A stretch of DNA of 56,516 bases from Pseudomonadota bacterium (GCA_023416135.1 JAEZIF010000325.1:1-56516), one strand, 5' to 3'. Shown: positions 30,690 through 40,666, numbered from the stretch's first letter. Program-made: numbers and translations. Notes: generated by a model not told the origin, from the sequence alone.

Positions 30690-31933
30690 ACGACATCGGC
30701 TGGATCGAGGCGGTTCTGACCGCCGCGCGCCCCCAGGCAGTGGGCGCGCTGCTGCGTTACTTCCGCGATCTCGATACGGCCGAAGAAGCCTTCCAGGAAG
30801 CCTGCCTGCGCGCACTGAAGACCTGGCCGCAGAACGGGCCGCCGCGCGACGCCGCGGCATGGCTGATCTTCGTCGGCCGCAACGCGGCGATGGACGATGT
30901 GCGCCGCCGCGCCAAGCAGGTCGCGCTGCCCGACGAGGTGGCGATCTCCGACCTGGACGATGCCGAGAGCGAAATCGCCGACCGGCTCGACGGCGAACAG
31001 TACCGCGACGACATCCTGCGGCTGCTGTTCGTGTGCTGCCATCCCGACCTGCCGGCGACGCAACAGATCGCGCTGGCGCTGCGCATCGTCTGCGGCCTGT
31101 CGGTCCGGCAGATCGCGCGCGCCTTCCTGGTCGGCGAGGCGGCGATGGAGCAGCGCATCACCCGCGCCAAGGCGCGTATCGCCAATGCCGGCCAGCCCTT
31201 CCAAACGCCGGGGGCGGCCGAGCGGGCGGAGCGACTGGCGACCGTGTCGGCCATGATCTACCTGGTGTTCAACGAAGGCTATTCGGCGCGCAGCGGCGAG
31301 GTCACCACGCGCGGCACGCTGGCCGACGAAGGCATCTGGCTGGTGCGCCTCCTGCTGCGCGTCTTCCCGCAGGATCCCGAGGTGATGGGGCTCGCCGCCC
31401 TGATGCTGCTGCAGCACGCGCGCGCGGCCGCCCGCTTCGACGACAAGGGCGGCATCATCCTGCTCGAGGATCAGGACCGCAGCCTGTGGCACGACAAGCA
31501 GATCGCCGAGGGCCTGGCGCTGATCGACAAGGCGATTCGCCATCGCCGGCCCGGCCCTTACCAGGTCCAGGCCGCCATCGCCGCCCTGCATGCACGCGCC
31601 AAGCGGGCCGAACACACCGACTGGGCGCAGATCGACCTGCTTTATGCCAATCTCGAGCGCCTGCAGCCGTCGCCGGTGGTGACGCTGAACCGCGCCGTGG
31701 CCGTCAGCAAGGTGCGCGGGCCGGCCGCGGCGCTGGAAATGATCGAGCCGTTGGGGCCGAAGCTTTCGAGCTACTTCTACTTCCACGGCGTCAAGGGCGC
31801 GCTGCTGAAGCAGCTCGACCGCCGCGCCGAGGCGAGGGCGGCCTTCGACCGGGCAATCGCGCTCGCCACCACCCCGGCCGAGGCGGCCCACATCCGCCAG
31901 CATCTCGATCATCTGGACAGGGAAAGCGCATAG
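30686..31933 (+). CDS. ECF42-type RNA polymerase sigma factor with C-terminal TPR domain
   Basis: 415 residues, about twice the length of a plain ECF factor. The sigma2 domain (DTAEEAFQEACLRALKTWP) and sigma4 domain (IVCGLSVRQIARAFLVGEAAMEQRITRAK) fill the first 170 residues. The rest is the SnoaL-free, TPR-like helical domain typical of ECF42 (IYLVFNEGYSA, PSPVVTLNRAVAV, RRAEARAAFDRAIALA). No anti-sigma factor gene is adjacent, as usual for this group, where the C-terminal domain controls activity. GTG start overlapping the DGPF gene. Confidence 0.93.
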   Translation: MNDIGWIEAVLTAARPQAVGALLRYFRDLDTAEEAFQEACLRALKTWPQNGPPRDAAAWLIFVGRNAAMDDVRRRAKQVALPDEVAISDLDDAESEIADRLDGEQYRDDILRLLFVCCHPDLPATQQIALALRIVCGLSVRQIARAFLVGEAAMEQRITRAKARIANAGQPFQTPGAAERAERLATVSAMIYLVFNEGYSARSGEVTTRGTLADEGIWLVRLLLRVFPQDPEVMGLAALMLLQHARAAARFDDKGGIILLEDQDRSLWHDKQIAEGLALIDKAIRHRRPGPYQVQAAIAALHARAKRAEHTDWAQIDLLYANLERLQPSPVVTLNRAVAVSKVRGPAAALEMIEPLGPKLSSYFYFHGVKGALLKQLDRRAEARAAFDRAIALATTPAEAAHIRQHLDHLDRESA

Positions 31934-31978
31934 CTGGGGCCACGAGCCCCGACCCGCGCAAGAAAAAATTCGCGCCCT

Positions 31979-32006
31979 TGTCGGCTCGAGCCCTGTCCGT
32001 TCGTCC
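31979..32006 (+). promoter_or_regulatory. candidate ECF42 promoter upstream of the VOC gene
   Basis: TGTCGG (31979-31984), a 13-base spacer, then CGTTCGTCC (31998-32006), 28 bp before the VOC start codon. Both boxes and the spacer length are the same as before the DGPF gene, while the spacer sequences differ. This suggests a second target promoter of the neighbouring sigma factor. Confidence 0.6.
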
Positions 32007-32034
32007 TTGGGGCTTCCTGACGAACGGAGAACTT

Positions 32035-32442
32035 ATGACTGATTCCTTTCCCCCGGTCCGCGGCGGCGTGGCCCCCTATCTCGGCGTCAGCAACGCCGGC
32101 AAAGCGGCCGATTTCTACGTCAAGGCGCTGGCCGCCGCCGAAGTGCTGCGCATGCCGCCCGACGAGAAGGGCCGCTACATGCACATCCATCTCGTGGTCA
32201 ACGGCGGCTCGCTCATGCTGGCCGACGCCTTCCCCGACCACGGCCATCCGCTGGAGACCCACGGCGGCTACACCCTGCATCTGCAGGTCGACGATGCCGA
32301 TGCCTGGTGGAAGCGCGCCGTCGATGCCGGCGCCGAGCCCTTGATGCCCGTCACCGACATGTTCTGGGGCGATCGCTACGGCCAGTTCCGCGACCCGTTC
32401 GGCGTGCGCTGGTCGGTCGGCACGACCATCAAGAAAGCCTGA
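32035..32442 (+). CDS. VOC (PhnB/glyoxalase-like) protein
   Basis: 135 residues of the PhnB-like VOC family: YLGVSNAGKAADFYVKALAAAEVLR at the N-terminus and WGDRYGQFRDPFGVRWSVGT at the C-terminus. The ATG at 32035 follows GGAGA. The gene sits 101 bp behind the ECF42 sigma gene with its own copy of the candidate promoter, so it is a likely member of the regulon. VOC proteins are frequent companions of DGPF genes. Confidence 0.9.
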   Translation: MTDSFPPVRGGVAPYLGVSNAGKAADFYVKALAAAEVLRMPPDEKGRYMHIHLVVNGGSLMLADAFPDHGHPLETHGGYTLHLQVDDADAWWKRAVDAGAEPLMPVTDMFWGDRYGQFRDPFGVRWSVGTTIKKA

Positions 32443-32445
32443 CCA

Positions 32446-32811
32446 CGAACGGCAAGGCCGCTCTATGGACGGGCCGGGGCGCTGAGCGGCCTTGGCACCC
32501 TGTTCCTGGCCATGGACGGCGCCGTCAAATTGGTGCCGATCCAACCGGTCAGGGACAGCCTGAAAGAGCTCGGCTATCCGACGAGCGTTCCTTCGCCGCT
32601 TCCTGGGCGTCGTGACGCTGGCATGCACCGCGCTCTATGCCTGGCCGCGGACGTCGACCCTGGGCGCCGTGCTGCTGACCGGCCTGATAGGTGGCGCGAT
32701 CGCCACCCATCTCAGGATTGGCGACCCGCACACGCTGTTCGGCGTCTACCTCGGCCTGTTTGGGCCGGCCTATGGCTGCGCGACGAACGGTTGCGATCAG
32801 CCGAATTCTAG
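32446..32811 (+). pseudogene. decayed DoxX-family membrane protein gene
   Basis: A DoxX-like protein can be read only by changing frame about three times: a short start around ALWTGR, then LGTLFLAMDGAVKLV to LKELGYPTSV, then FLGVVTLACTALYAWPRT with LLTGLIGGAIATHLRIGDP and HTLFGVYLGLF, then WAGLWLRDERLRSAEF before the TAG at 32809. The order and spacing match intact DoxX proteins, and a few residues between GDP and HTLF are missing. It lies directly behind the VOC gene and was probably the last member of the ECF42 unit. Confidence 0.7.
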
Positions 32812-34475
32812 CCGACTAGGGCCGTGATCCGCTCGGCGAGCTGTTTTTGCTGGTAGGGCTTGGACAGTCGCGGCAATTCCACCTTGGAGTGGGCCGGCAG
32901 GTCGGCATAACCCGTGGCCAGGAGGATCGGCAGGCCGGGGCGGAGATTTCGCGCCGCCTCGGCGAGCTGCAAGCCGGTCATGCCCGGCATGGCGTAGTCG
33001 GTGATCATGAGGTCGATCGACTTGCCGCTCTGCAGCACCTCGAGTGCGGCCTCGCCCGATGCCGCCTTGATGACGTCGTGGCCGAGATCCTCGAGCAGCG
33101 CCGCCGTGCTGAGACTGATCAGGAAGTCGTCGTCGACGAACAGCAGCGACAGGCGCCGCCGACTGCTGGAATCGGCACCGGCGGCAGAGTCGGCTGGAGC
33201 CGGCGCCGCCTTGCCGTTGGCGACCGGCAGCCAGAGCTCCGCGCGCGTGCCACGTCCGATATCGCTGTGAAGACGCAGCGCGCCCTTGAGCTGCAATGCC
33301 AGCCCGTGGATCATCGACAGGCCGAGACCGGTGCCCTTGCCGACCTCCTTGGTCGAAAAAAACGGTTCGATGGCGCGGCCGAGTGTCTGCTGATCCATGC
33401 CGCAGCCCGAATCGGATACGCAGAGCCGCACATAGCGACCCACCGCGAGATCGCGGGCGTCGGACACCGTCTCCTCAGAAAGCGAAATTGTCAGCCGGCC
33501 ACCGTCGGGCATGGCATCGCGGGCATTCACCGCGAGATTGAGCAGGGCCAGCTCGATCTGGTTGTGATCGGCAAGTGCGGGCGGCAAGTCGTCGGAGATG
33601 TCGATCTCGATGTCGATCGACGGCCCCAGCGAGCGGTGCAGCAGATCACCCATGCCGCGCACCAGCTCGGCGAGATCCGTCGGCCGCGGCTGCAATGCCT
33701 GGCGGCGGGCGAAAGCGAGCAGGCGCTGCGTCAGCGCCGCGCCGCGTTGTGCTCCCTGGGTGGCACCGTCGATCAGCCGATCTATCGAAGGGTCGGCCGG
33801 CAGGCGCTTGCGCAGAAGCTCGAGGTTGCCCAGCACGGCGGTCAGGAGGTTGTTGAAATCGTGCGCCACGCCGCCGGTGAGCTGGCCGATCGATTCCAGT
33901 TTCTGCAGCTGGCGAAGCTGCTCCTCGGTGCGGGCGCGCTCGGCGATCTGCGCCAGCAATTCGTCGTGGGCGTGCTGGAGCTGCGCGGTGCGCTCCTCGA
34001 CACGCTGCTGCAGGCGGAGCTCACCCTGCCGCAGATCCTCGAGCAGCGATCGCGTTTCGAGCTGGCGCCGGCGGCCTTTCACCGTGGCACGCACCAGGCT
34101 CATCAGCGTCGTCGGATGAAACGGCCGCTCGATGAACGAGACGTTGCCCAATGATTCCAGCCAGCGCGCCGCGATTGGATTGCGCTCCGGACCGCCGCCA
34201 TGCTCGGTCAGCAGGACGAACGGCAGGTCCGACCAGGCCGGCTGACCGGCAAGCCATGCCATGAGAGCCTTCAGGTCGACGTTGCGAATCGCCTCTTCGG
34301 TGATCAGGGCAAAGGCAGTGTCGTCATTCAGGGCGCCGACCAGTTCTGTGATGTCGCGGCAGGCTCGACACGCAATGCCGGCCTGTTCGATCAGCGAGGA
34401 CGCAACGGCAGCATCACGCCCGCGCGGCGCCAGCACCAGAGCGCAGAGGGGCCGCGTAGAGACGCCACCGGTCAC
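32808..34475 (-). CDS. hybrid histidine kinase with degenerate N-terminal receiver and C-terminal receiver
   Basis: 555 residues, soluble. Residues 1-130 look like a receiver but have Glu (ITEEA) where the phospho-Asp belongs and Arg (ERPF) for the usual Lys. A coiled coil (about 135-195) leads to HisKA with H205 in GGVAHDFNNLL, an ATPase domain (NLAVNARDAMPDGG, DSGCGM, GKGTGLGLS) and a C-terminal receiver with D493 in ITDYAMPGMTG. The GTG start overlaps the stop of the KaiC-like gene, so the proteins are made together and probably interact. Confidence 0.92.
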   Translation of the reverse strand: MTGGVSTRPLCALVLAPRGRDAAVASSLIEQAGIACRACRDITELVGALNDDTAFALITEEAIRNVDLKALMAWLAGQPAWSDLPFVLLTEHGGGPERNPIAARWLESLGNVSFIERPFHPTTLMSLVRATVKGRRRQLETRSLLEDLRQGELRLQQRVEERTAQLQHAHDELLAQIAERARTEEQLRQLQKLESIGQLTGGVAHDFNNLLTAVLGNLELLRKRLPADPSIDRLIDGATQGAQRGAALTQRLLAFARRQALQPRPTDLAELVRGMGDLLHRSLGPSIDIEIDISDDLPPALADHNQIELALLNLAVNARDAMPDGGRLTISLSEETVSDARDLAVGRYVRLCVSDSGCGMDQQTLGRAIEPFFSTKEVGKGTGLGLSMIHGLALQLKGALRLHSDIGRGTRAELWLPVANGKAAPAPADSAAGADSSSRRRLSLLFVDDDFLISLSTAALLEDLGHDVIKAASGEAALEVLQSGKSIDLMITDYAMPGMTGLQLAEAARNLRPGLPILLATGYADLPAHSKVELPRLSKPYQQKQLAERITALVG

Positions 34476-35959
34476 CCGCGGCTGTCCGGCCGCGCCGGGG
34501 CCCGATCGCCCGGCAGCATCGGCGTTCCGCGCAACACGCCCTGGAACTGGGCCAGAGGTTCGCCGACCTGCAATCCACCGTCGATCCAGAATTCGCGGAT
34601 CGTGTCTTCATGTCTGCCGGTACGCTTCTTGATGACGGAGATCGCACGGCGGACGGCGCCTTCGGCCTCGAAGAAGCGCAGCAGGATCACCGAATCGGCG
34701 AGATAGGTAACGTCCACGGGCGTCTTCATCTCACCCATGAGCCCGTGCTGCGCCACCGTCAGAAACGTCGATACGCCTCGCCGATTGCAGTACTGCAGCA
34801 GCTCGTGCATGTGCAGAATCAGCGAGTTCTCCTGCGGCATCGCCGCCTGGTATCCGTTCAGGCTGTCGACGACGACCATCTTGACATCGGGCTCCCGGAC
34901 CGCGTCGCGCACGCGGTGCGAGAATTCGCCGGGCGACAGTTCGGCAGCATCGAGCTGGGTGATCAGGAGCCGGCCGGCATCGCGCATGGCGGCGAGGTCG
35001 AAACCCAGTGGCTTTGCACGGTCGATCAGGAGCCCCAGCTCCTCGTCGAAGACGAACATGGAGGCCTTGCCGCCGTCGCGGATCAGACGATCGATGAACT
35101 GCAGGCAGATCAGGCTCTTGCCGGCGCCGGTCGGGCCGAGCAGCAAGGTGCTTGACCCCGCCTCGATTCCGCCACCCAGAAGATTGTCGAGACCCGCGAC
35201 GCCCGACCTCACCTTTCCGCGCACGAACTCATGGCGGTGCTCCGCTGCAACCAGGCGGGGGAAGACATGGGCGCCGCCGCGGCGAATGATGAAGTCATGG
35301 AAGCCGCCGCGGAATCCCTGGGCGCGATACTTGATGACGCGCATGCGCCGACGCTCGGCGCCGTAGTCGGGCGTCATCTCCTCCAGCCGTATGACGCCGG
35401 CGGCGACGCTGTGCACGGTCTTGTCGAGCGTGTCGGCCGTCAGGTCGTCGAGCAAGAGCACGGTCGAGCCGTGCCGCGCGAAATAGTGCTTCAGCGCCAG
35501 GATCTGGCGGCGATAGCGCAGCGAGCTCTGCGCCAGCAGCCGGATCTCCGACAGCGAATCGACCACGACCCGCGACGCCTTCGTGTGCTCGACAGCGTCG
35601 AAAATCAATTTGGTCGTCTCGCCGAGCTCGAGGTCGGACGAGTAGAGCAGGCTCTGCTGCTGGTCGGAATCGAGCACGCTCTCGGGCGGCACGACCTCGA
35701 AGATCGTGATCCTGTCATCGAGCGTCCAACCGTGCGATTCGGCGCCTGCGCGCAGTTCCCGCTCGGTTTCGGATAGGGTGATGTAGAGGCCGCGCTCGCC
35801 GAGCTTTGCTCCCTCGCGCAGGAAGCTCAGCGCCATGGTGGTCTTCCCGGTGCCAGGAGTGCCTTCCAGAAGGAAGATGCGGCCCGTCGCGAGGCCACCC
35901 ACCAGGATATCGTCGAGTCCCGGCACGCCGGTCCGGGCTTTGGCTATCGCCACGCTCAT
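34472..35959 (-). CDS. kaiC: KaiC-like double RecA-domain ATPase
   Basis: 495 residues with two RecA/KaiC domains. Walker A motifs are GTPGTGKT (33-40) and GPTGAGKS (near 273), and the glutamate pairs expected in KaiC follow each (SETE, DEEL). In domain II the place of the cyanobacterial Ser431-Thr432 phosphosite reads Thr-Tyr before LADSVILLRF. No kaiA or kaiB is in the window, so clock function is not implied. The ATG at 35959 follows GTGGAGAGACG. It is preceded by an EcfG-type promoter and coupled to a hybrid kinase. Confidence 0.92.
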   Translation of the reverse strand: MSVAIAKARTGVPGLDDILVGGLATGRIFLLEGTPGTGKTTMALSFLREGAKLGERGLYITLSETERELRAGAESHGWTLDDRITIFEVVPPESVLDSDQQQSLLYSSDLELGETTKLIFDAVEHTKASRVVVDSLSEIRLLAQSSLRYRRQILALKHYFARHGSTVLLLDDLTADTLDKTVHSVAAGVIRLEEMTPDYGAERRRMRVIKYRAQGFRGGFHDFIIRRGGAHVFPRLVAAEHRHEFVRGKVRSGVAGLDNLLGGGIEAGSSTLLLGPTGAGKSLICLQFIDRLIRDGGKASMFVFDEELGLLIDRAKPLGFDLAAMRDAGRLLITQLDAAELSPGEFSHRVRDAVREPDVKMVVVDSLNGYQAAMPQENSLILHMHELLQYCNRRGVSTFLTVAQHGLMGEMKTPVDVTYLADSVILLRFFEAEGAVRRAISVIKKRTGRHEDTIREFWIDGGLQVGEPLAQFQGVLRGTPMLPGDRAPARPDSRG

Positions 35960-36030
35960 CGTCTCTCCACACCTCACTACCCGCTCATTGGGCTTAGCGG
36001 CGCGGCAAACTCCGCAGCGCTCCAGTCATA

Positions 36031-36055
36031 AACGCCGAGGTCATATGGCGGTTCC
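36031..36055 (-). promoter_or_regulatory. EcfG-type general stress promoter for the kaiC operon
   Basis: Read on the minus strand, GGAAC (36055-36051) is followed by exactly 16 bases and CGTT (36034-36031). This equals the GGAAC-N16/17-CGTT consensus of the alphaproteobacterial general stress sigma factor EcfG. It lies about 72 bp before the kaiC start codon in a 122-bp gap behind recQ, pointing in the right direction. Confidence 0.65.
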
Positions 36056-36081
36056 GGACGGCCGTTCCGCGCCGGGAAGCG

Positions 36082-37905
<1,824 letters not shown>

Positions 37906-38164
37906 GCGCTGTCACAGTAGCGCCGAGCAGCGCCTGCGGGGGAAATTCTTGCCCGAACTTGTCAACAGTCCGCAAGGGCGACGGAAACCGCAACGATCCA
38001 GCGGTTGTATTCTGAAAATTTATTCTAGTTCGCGATATTTGCGTACTCGCCGCCACCCTGCAACTTCATTCCGCCCGATTCGATTCACGTTGGGTTCGCT
38101 TCGATCGCGCCGATGGGGGAGTTCGACAGCGTGGGTAGGTCAATGCGCAAGTGGGCGCGTGCCG

Positions 38165-38455
38165 TGGTTCAGCACCATGCGTGCACGTGTCGGCTATCCG
38201 GTCGGTTCGGTGATGCCCTACCTCACCGGTGGTGCCGTGTGGGGTCAGCGCTCCATGTACGGCCCGATCTCGGCCAGCGCCAACTATTGGACCTAGACCG
38301 CCGGCGGCGGCGTCGAAGGGATTTTCGCCGACCGCTGGTCGATGAAGCTCGAGTATCTCTACATGGGCACGCCGAGCACATCGTTGCTGCCTGGCACCGT
38401 CAGCGAGAGCACCAACAACAACCTCACCCGGGTTGGTGTTAGCTGTTACTTCTGA
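38165..38455 (+). pseudogene. remnant of an outer-membrane beta-barrel (Omp25/Omp31-like) gene
   Basis: The last third of a barrel protein is readable: WFSTMRARVGYPVG, VMPYLTGGAVWGQ, then an in-frame TAG at 38294-38296, then TAGGGVEGIFADRWSMKLEYLYMG and the end RVGVSCYF with the C-terminal aromatic residue used by the BAM complex. No start, signal peptide or N-terminal strands are found in the 250 bp upstream; FDSVG around 38121 in another frame may be a further trace. It is a truncated relic. Confidence 0.65.
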
Positions 38456-38466
38456 GCACGGAGCCG

Positions 38467-38501
38467 TTCCTCCCCATCGCGGACTCCGCGATGGGGAGGA
38501 A
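38467..38501. terminator. perfect 17-bp-arm palindrome, shared terminator
   Basis: TTCCTCCCCATCGCGGA and its exact reverse complement are separated by a single C. It lies between the barrel remnant and the convergent SDR gene, whose stop is 3 bp away. A folded RNA would have an extremely stable stem, flanked by A/T ends, fitting a bidirectional terminator. Confidence 0.65.
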
Positions 38502-38503
38502 GT

Positions 38504-39277
38504 CTAGTGACGCGCGGCCTGGCCGCCGTCCAACGTCATCACGACACCGCTGATGTAGCTCGCGCGGTCCGAGGCCAGGAAGACGGCGAGGTCGGCGACC
38601 TCCTCGGGTTCGGCGGCGCGGCCGAACGGCATGTGCTTGGTGAGCTCGGGCCAGCGCTCGGGATCGCCCCACTTCTGCTCGGCCTGGCCGCGCAGCAGGG
38701 TGAGCATGCGGTCAGTGCGCGTGGCCGGCGGGTTGATCGCCACGACGCGCACGCCGTGATCGACGCTCCGCGAGCCGACGGTGCGCGTGAAGGCCATCAG
38801 GCTCGCATTGCCCATCGAGCCGGTGACGTAGTCGTAGTTGTAGCTCTCACCGGCCAGGCCGATGATGTTGACGATGGCGCCCTTCTTGCGCGCGTACATC
38901 TTCTCCAGCATGGCTCTGGTGGCGTTGATGTAGCCGAACACCTTAAGCTCCCAGGACTCGCGCCACTTGGGCTCGGTCATGGCGAAGATGTCGCCGCGCG
39001 GGATGGCGCCCGCGTTGTTGACCAGGATATCGGCATGGCCGACGGCGTCGATCACCGAGCGTACCGTGTCGCCCTTGGAGAAATCGGCGGGATGAATCTC
39101 GACCGGCACGTTGTGCCGCGCGCGGATCTTTTCCCGCGCGGAGTCGAGGGATTCCTTCGAACGCGAGGCAATGTGCACGGCGCAGCCTTCGCCGGCAAAG
39201 GCCATGGCGCAGGCGAAACCGATGCCGCGGCTACCGCCGGTGATGAGGACCGTCTTGCCGGTGAGTTTCATATCCAT
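38504..39277 (-). CDS. SDR-family oxidoreductase lacking the canonical Tyr-Lys pair
   Basis: 257 residues with the SDR cofactor motif TGGSRGIG (13-20) and NNAG (87-90), ending DLAVFLASDRASYISGVVMTLDGG. In the place of the YxxxK catalytic motif the alignment reads G153-S-M-G-N157 in VTGSMGNASLMAFTR, so both Tyr and Lys are replaced; nearby tyrosines (146, 148, 150) might substitute. The fold is surely SDR, but the activity may differ from a standard dehydrogenase. The ATG at 39277 has AAGGAAAC before it. Confidence 0.88.
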   Translation of the reverse strand: MDMKLTGKTVLITGGSRGIGFACAMAFAGEGCAVHIASRSKESLDSAREKIRARHNVPVEIHPADFSKGDTVRSVIDAVGHADILVNNAGAIPRGDIFAMTEPKWRESWELKVFGYINATRAMLEKMYARKKGAIVNIIGLAGESYNYDYVTGSMGNASLMAFTRTVGSRSVDHGVRVVAINPPATRTDRMLTLLRGQAEQKWGDPERWPELTKHMPFGRAAEPEEVADLAVFLASDRASYISGVVMTLDGGQAARH

Positions 39278-39337
39278 TGGATGTTTCCTTTCGGGCCTGA
39301 CGTTATCATAGGATTCCCGTCCTTACGGAGGGCTTCG

Positions 39338-39744
39338 ATGATCACGGGAAGCTGCGCTTGCGGCACCGTCCGATTCGAGATCGAAGCCGCGCGGTCGATG
39401 ACCCATTGCCATTGCTGAACTGCCGCAAGCTCACGGCGGCGAGCGTCGCGACCTACGTCCACGTCGAGAAGGACAAATTCCACTGGCTGGCCGACGAGGA
39501 CAACATCGGCAGCTTTGAGTCGTCGCCCGGCAGCTTCCGCAAGTTCTGCCGGACCTGCGGCTCTATGGTTCCCGGCCAGGCGCCGTACCTCACGACGGTC
39601 AGCATCCCGGCGGGCCTGTTCGACGACGATCCCGGCGTGCGGCCGCGCCTGCATGTCTTCACGTCCTCGAAGGCGACGTGGCACGAGATCACCGACGACC
39701 TGCCGCAGCATCCGAAGTGGGTGCCGGGATTCGAGTCGAAGTGA
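39338..39744 (+). pseudogene. GFA-family enzyme gene with a one-base frameshift
   Basis: The start MITGSCACGTVRFEIE and zinc-site MTHCHC run into TGA at 39416. The rest continues in the next frame as NCRKLTAASVATYVHVEKDKF, FCRTCGSMVPG and ends at 39744. Intact GFA proteins read HCHC-x-x-CRK; here five bases stand where six are needed, so one base is lost at 39416-39420. All other Zn-binding cysteines are intact. GFA enzymes are glutathione-dependent formaldehyde-activating-like proteins. Either a recent inactivation or a sequence error. Confidence 0.8.
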
Positions 39745-39763
39745 CGCCTGTCGTCGCGAGCGC

Positions 39764-40657
39764 TTACAGCCGATAGACGCTGTCGCTCCTCGCCGTGCCG
39801 TCGTCGGTCTTCACCCGGCCGTCCTTCACCATCTGGATGAGATGGGCGAGCATCGAGCGGCCGGCGGCGGCGTGCAGGTGGACCGGCGTGTCGGCGTAGT
39901 TCCTGGCGACCATCTGCGGGATGGTCTGCGGCCCGTCCTTGAGACGGGCCATGATCTGCGCCTCACGGCCCAGGCGATGCTCGATATAGGACTGCACGAA
40001 GGGAGTGGGATTGCGGATCTCCGCCCCGTGCGTCGGGATGTAGAGCGTCTCGTCGCGTGGCAGGAGCTTGCGCAGGCTCGCGAAGTAGTCGGCCATGTTG
40101 CCGTCGGGCGGCGAGATCACCGCCGTCGACCAGCCCATGACATGGTCGCCCGACAGCAGCGCCTTCTCCTCCTTGAGCGCGAAGCAGAGGTGGTTGGAGA
40201 TGTGGCCGGGCGTATGGACCGCCTCGACGTTCCAGCCGTCGCCCTGGATGACGTCGCCGTCGTTCAGCTTGACGTCCGGCGCGAAGGCGAGATCGCCGAA
40301 CTGTTCCGGCTTGTCGTCGCTTTCGGGCCGGGGATGGGGCCCGAAGGAATAGACCTTGGCGCCGGTCGCCTTGGCGAGCGCCGGCGTCGCTGGCACGTGA
40401 TCGACATGGGTGTGCGTCACCAGGATGTGCGTCACCGTCTCGCCGCGCAGGGCGCGCAACACGGCATCGACATGTTCCGGCATGTCGGGCCCGGGATCCA
40501 CGACCGCCACCTTGCCGTGACCGATGACGTAGGTGCCGGTGCCCTTGAAGGTGAAGGGGTTGGGATTGTGGGCGACGACGCGGCGGATCAGAGGCGTCAC
40601 CTCCATCGCCGTGCCGTAGTCGAACTTGAATTCCTTGATGAAGGGAATGCCGGGCAT
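39764..40657 (-). CDS. MBL-fold metallohydrolase
   Basis: 297 residues with metal ligands H82, H84, D86, H87 in VTHTHVDHVP, the His in HTPGHISNH and Asp in LSGDHVMGW. A C-terminal helical extension resembling the LACTB2 group follows. The family hydrolyses thioesters or phosphoesters (glyoxalase II, LACTB2). It starts 9 bp after the beta-propeller gene stop with GAAGGA as ribosome-binding site, so the two form an operon. Confidence 0.92.
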   Translation of the reverse strand: MPGIPFIKEFKFDYGTAMEVTPLIRRVVAHNPNPFTFKGTGTYVIGHGKVAVVDPGPDMPEHVDAVLRALRGETVTHILVTHTHVDHVPATPALAKATGAKVYSFGPHPRPESDDKPEQFGDLAFAPDVKLNDGDVIQGDGWNVEAVHTPGHISNHLCFALKEEKALLSGDHVMGWSTAVISPPDGNMADYFASLRKLLPRDETLYIPTHGAEIRNPTPFVQSYIEHRLGREAQIMARLKDGPQTIPQMVARNYADTPVHLHAAAGRSMLAHLIQMVKDGRVKTDDGTARSDSVYRL

Positions 40658-40666
40658 GCGAATCCT

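Noticed and set aside
34472..35959. Circadian clock locus
   Set aside because: No kaiA or kaiB is present and the phosphosite differs; KaiC-like ATPases are common in stress signalling of non-cyanobacteria.
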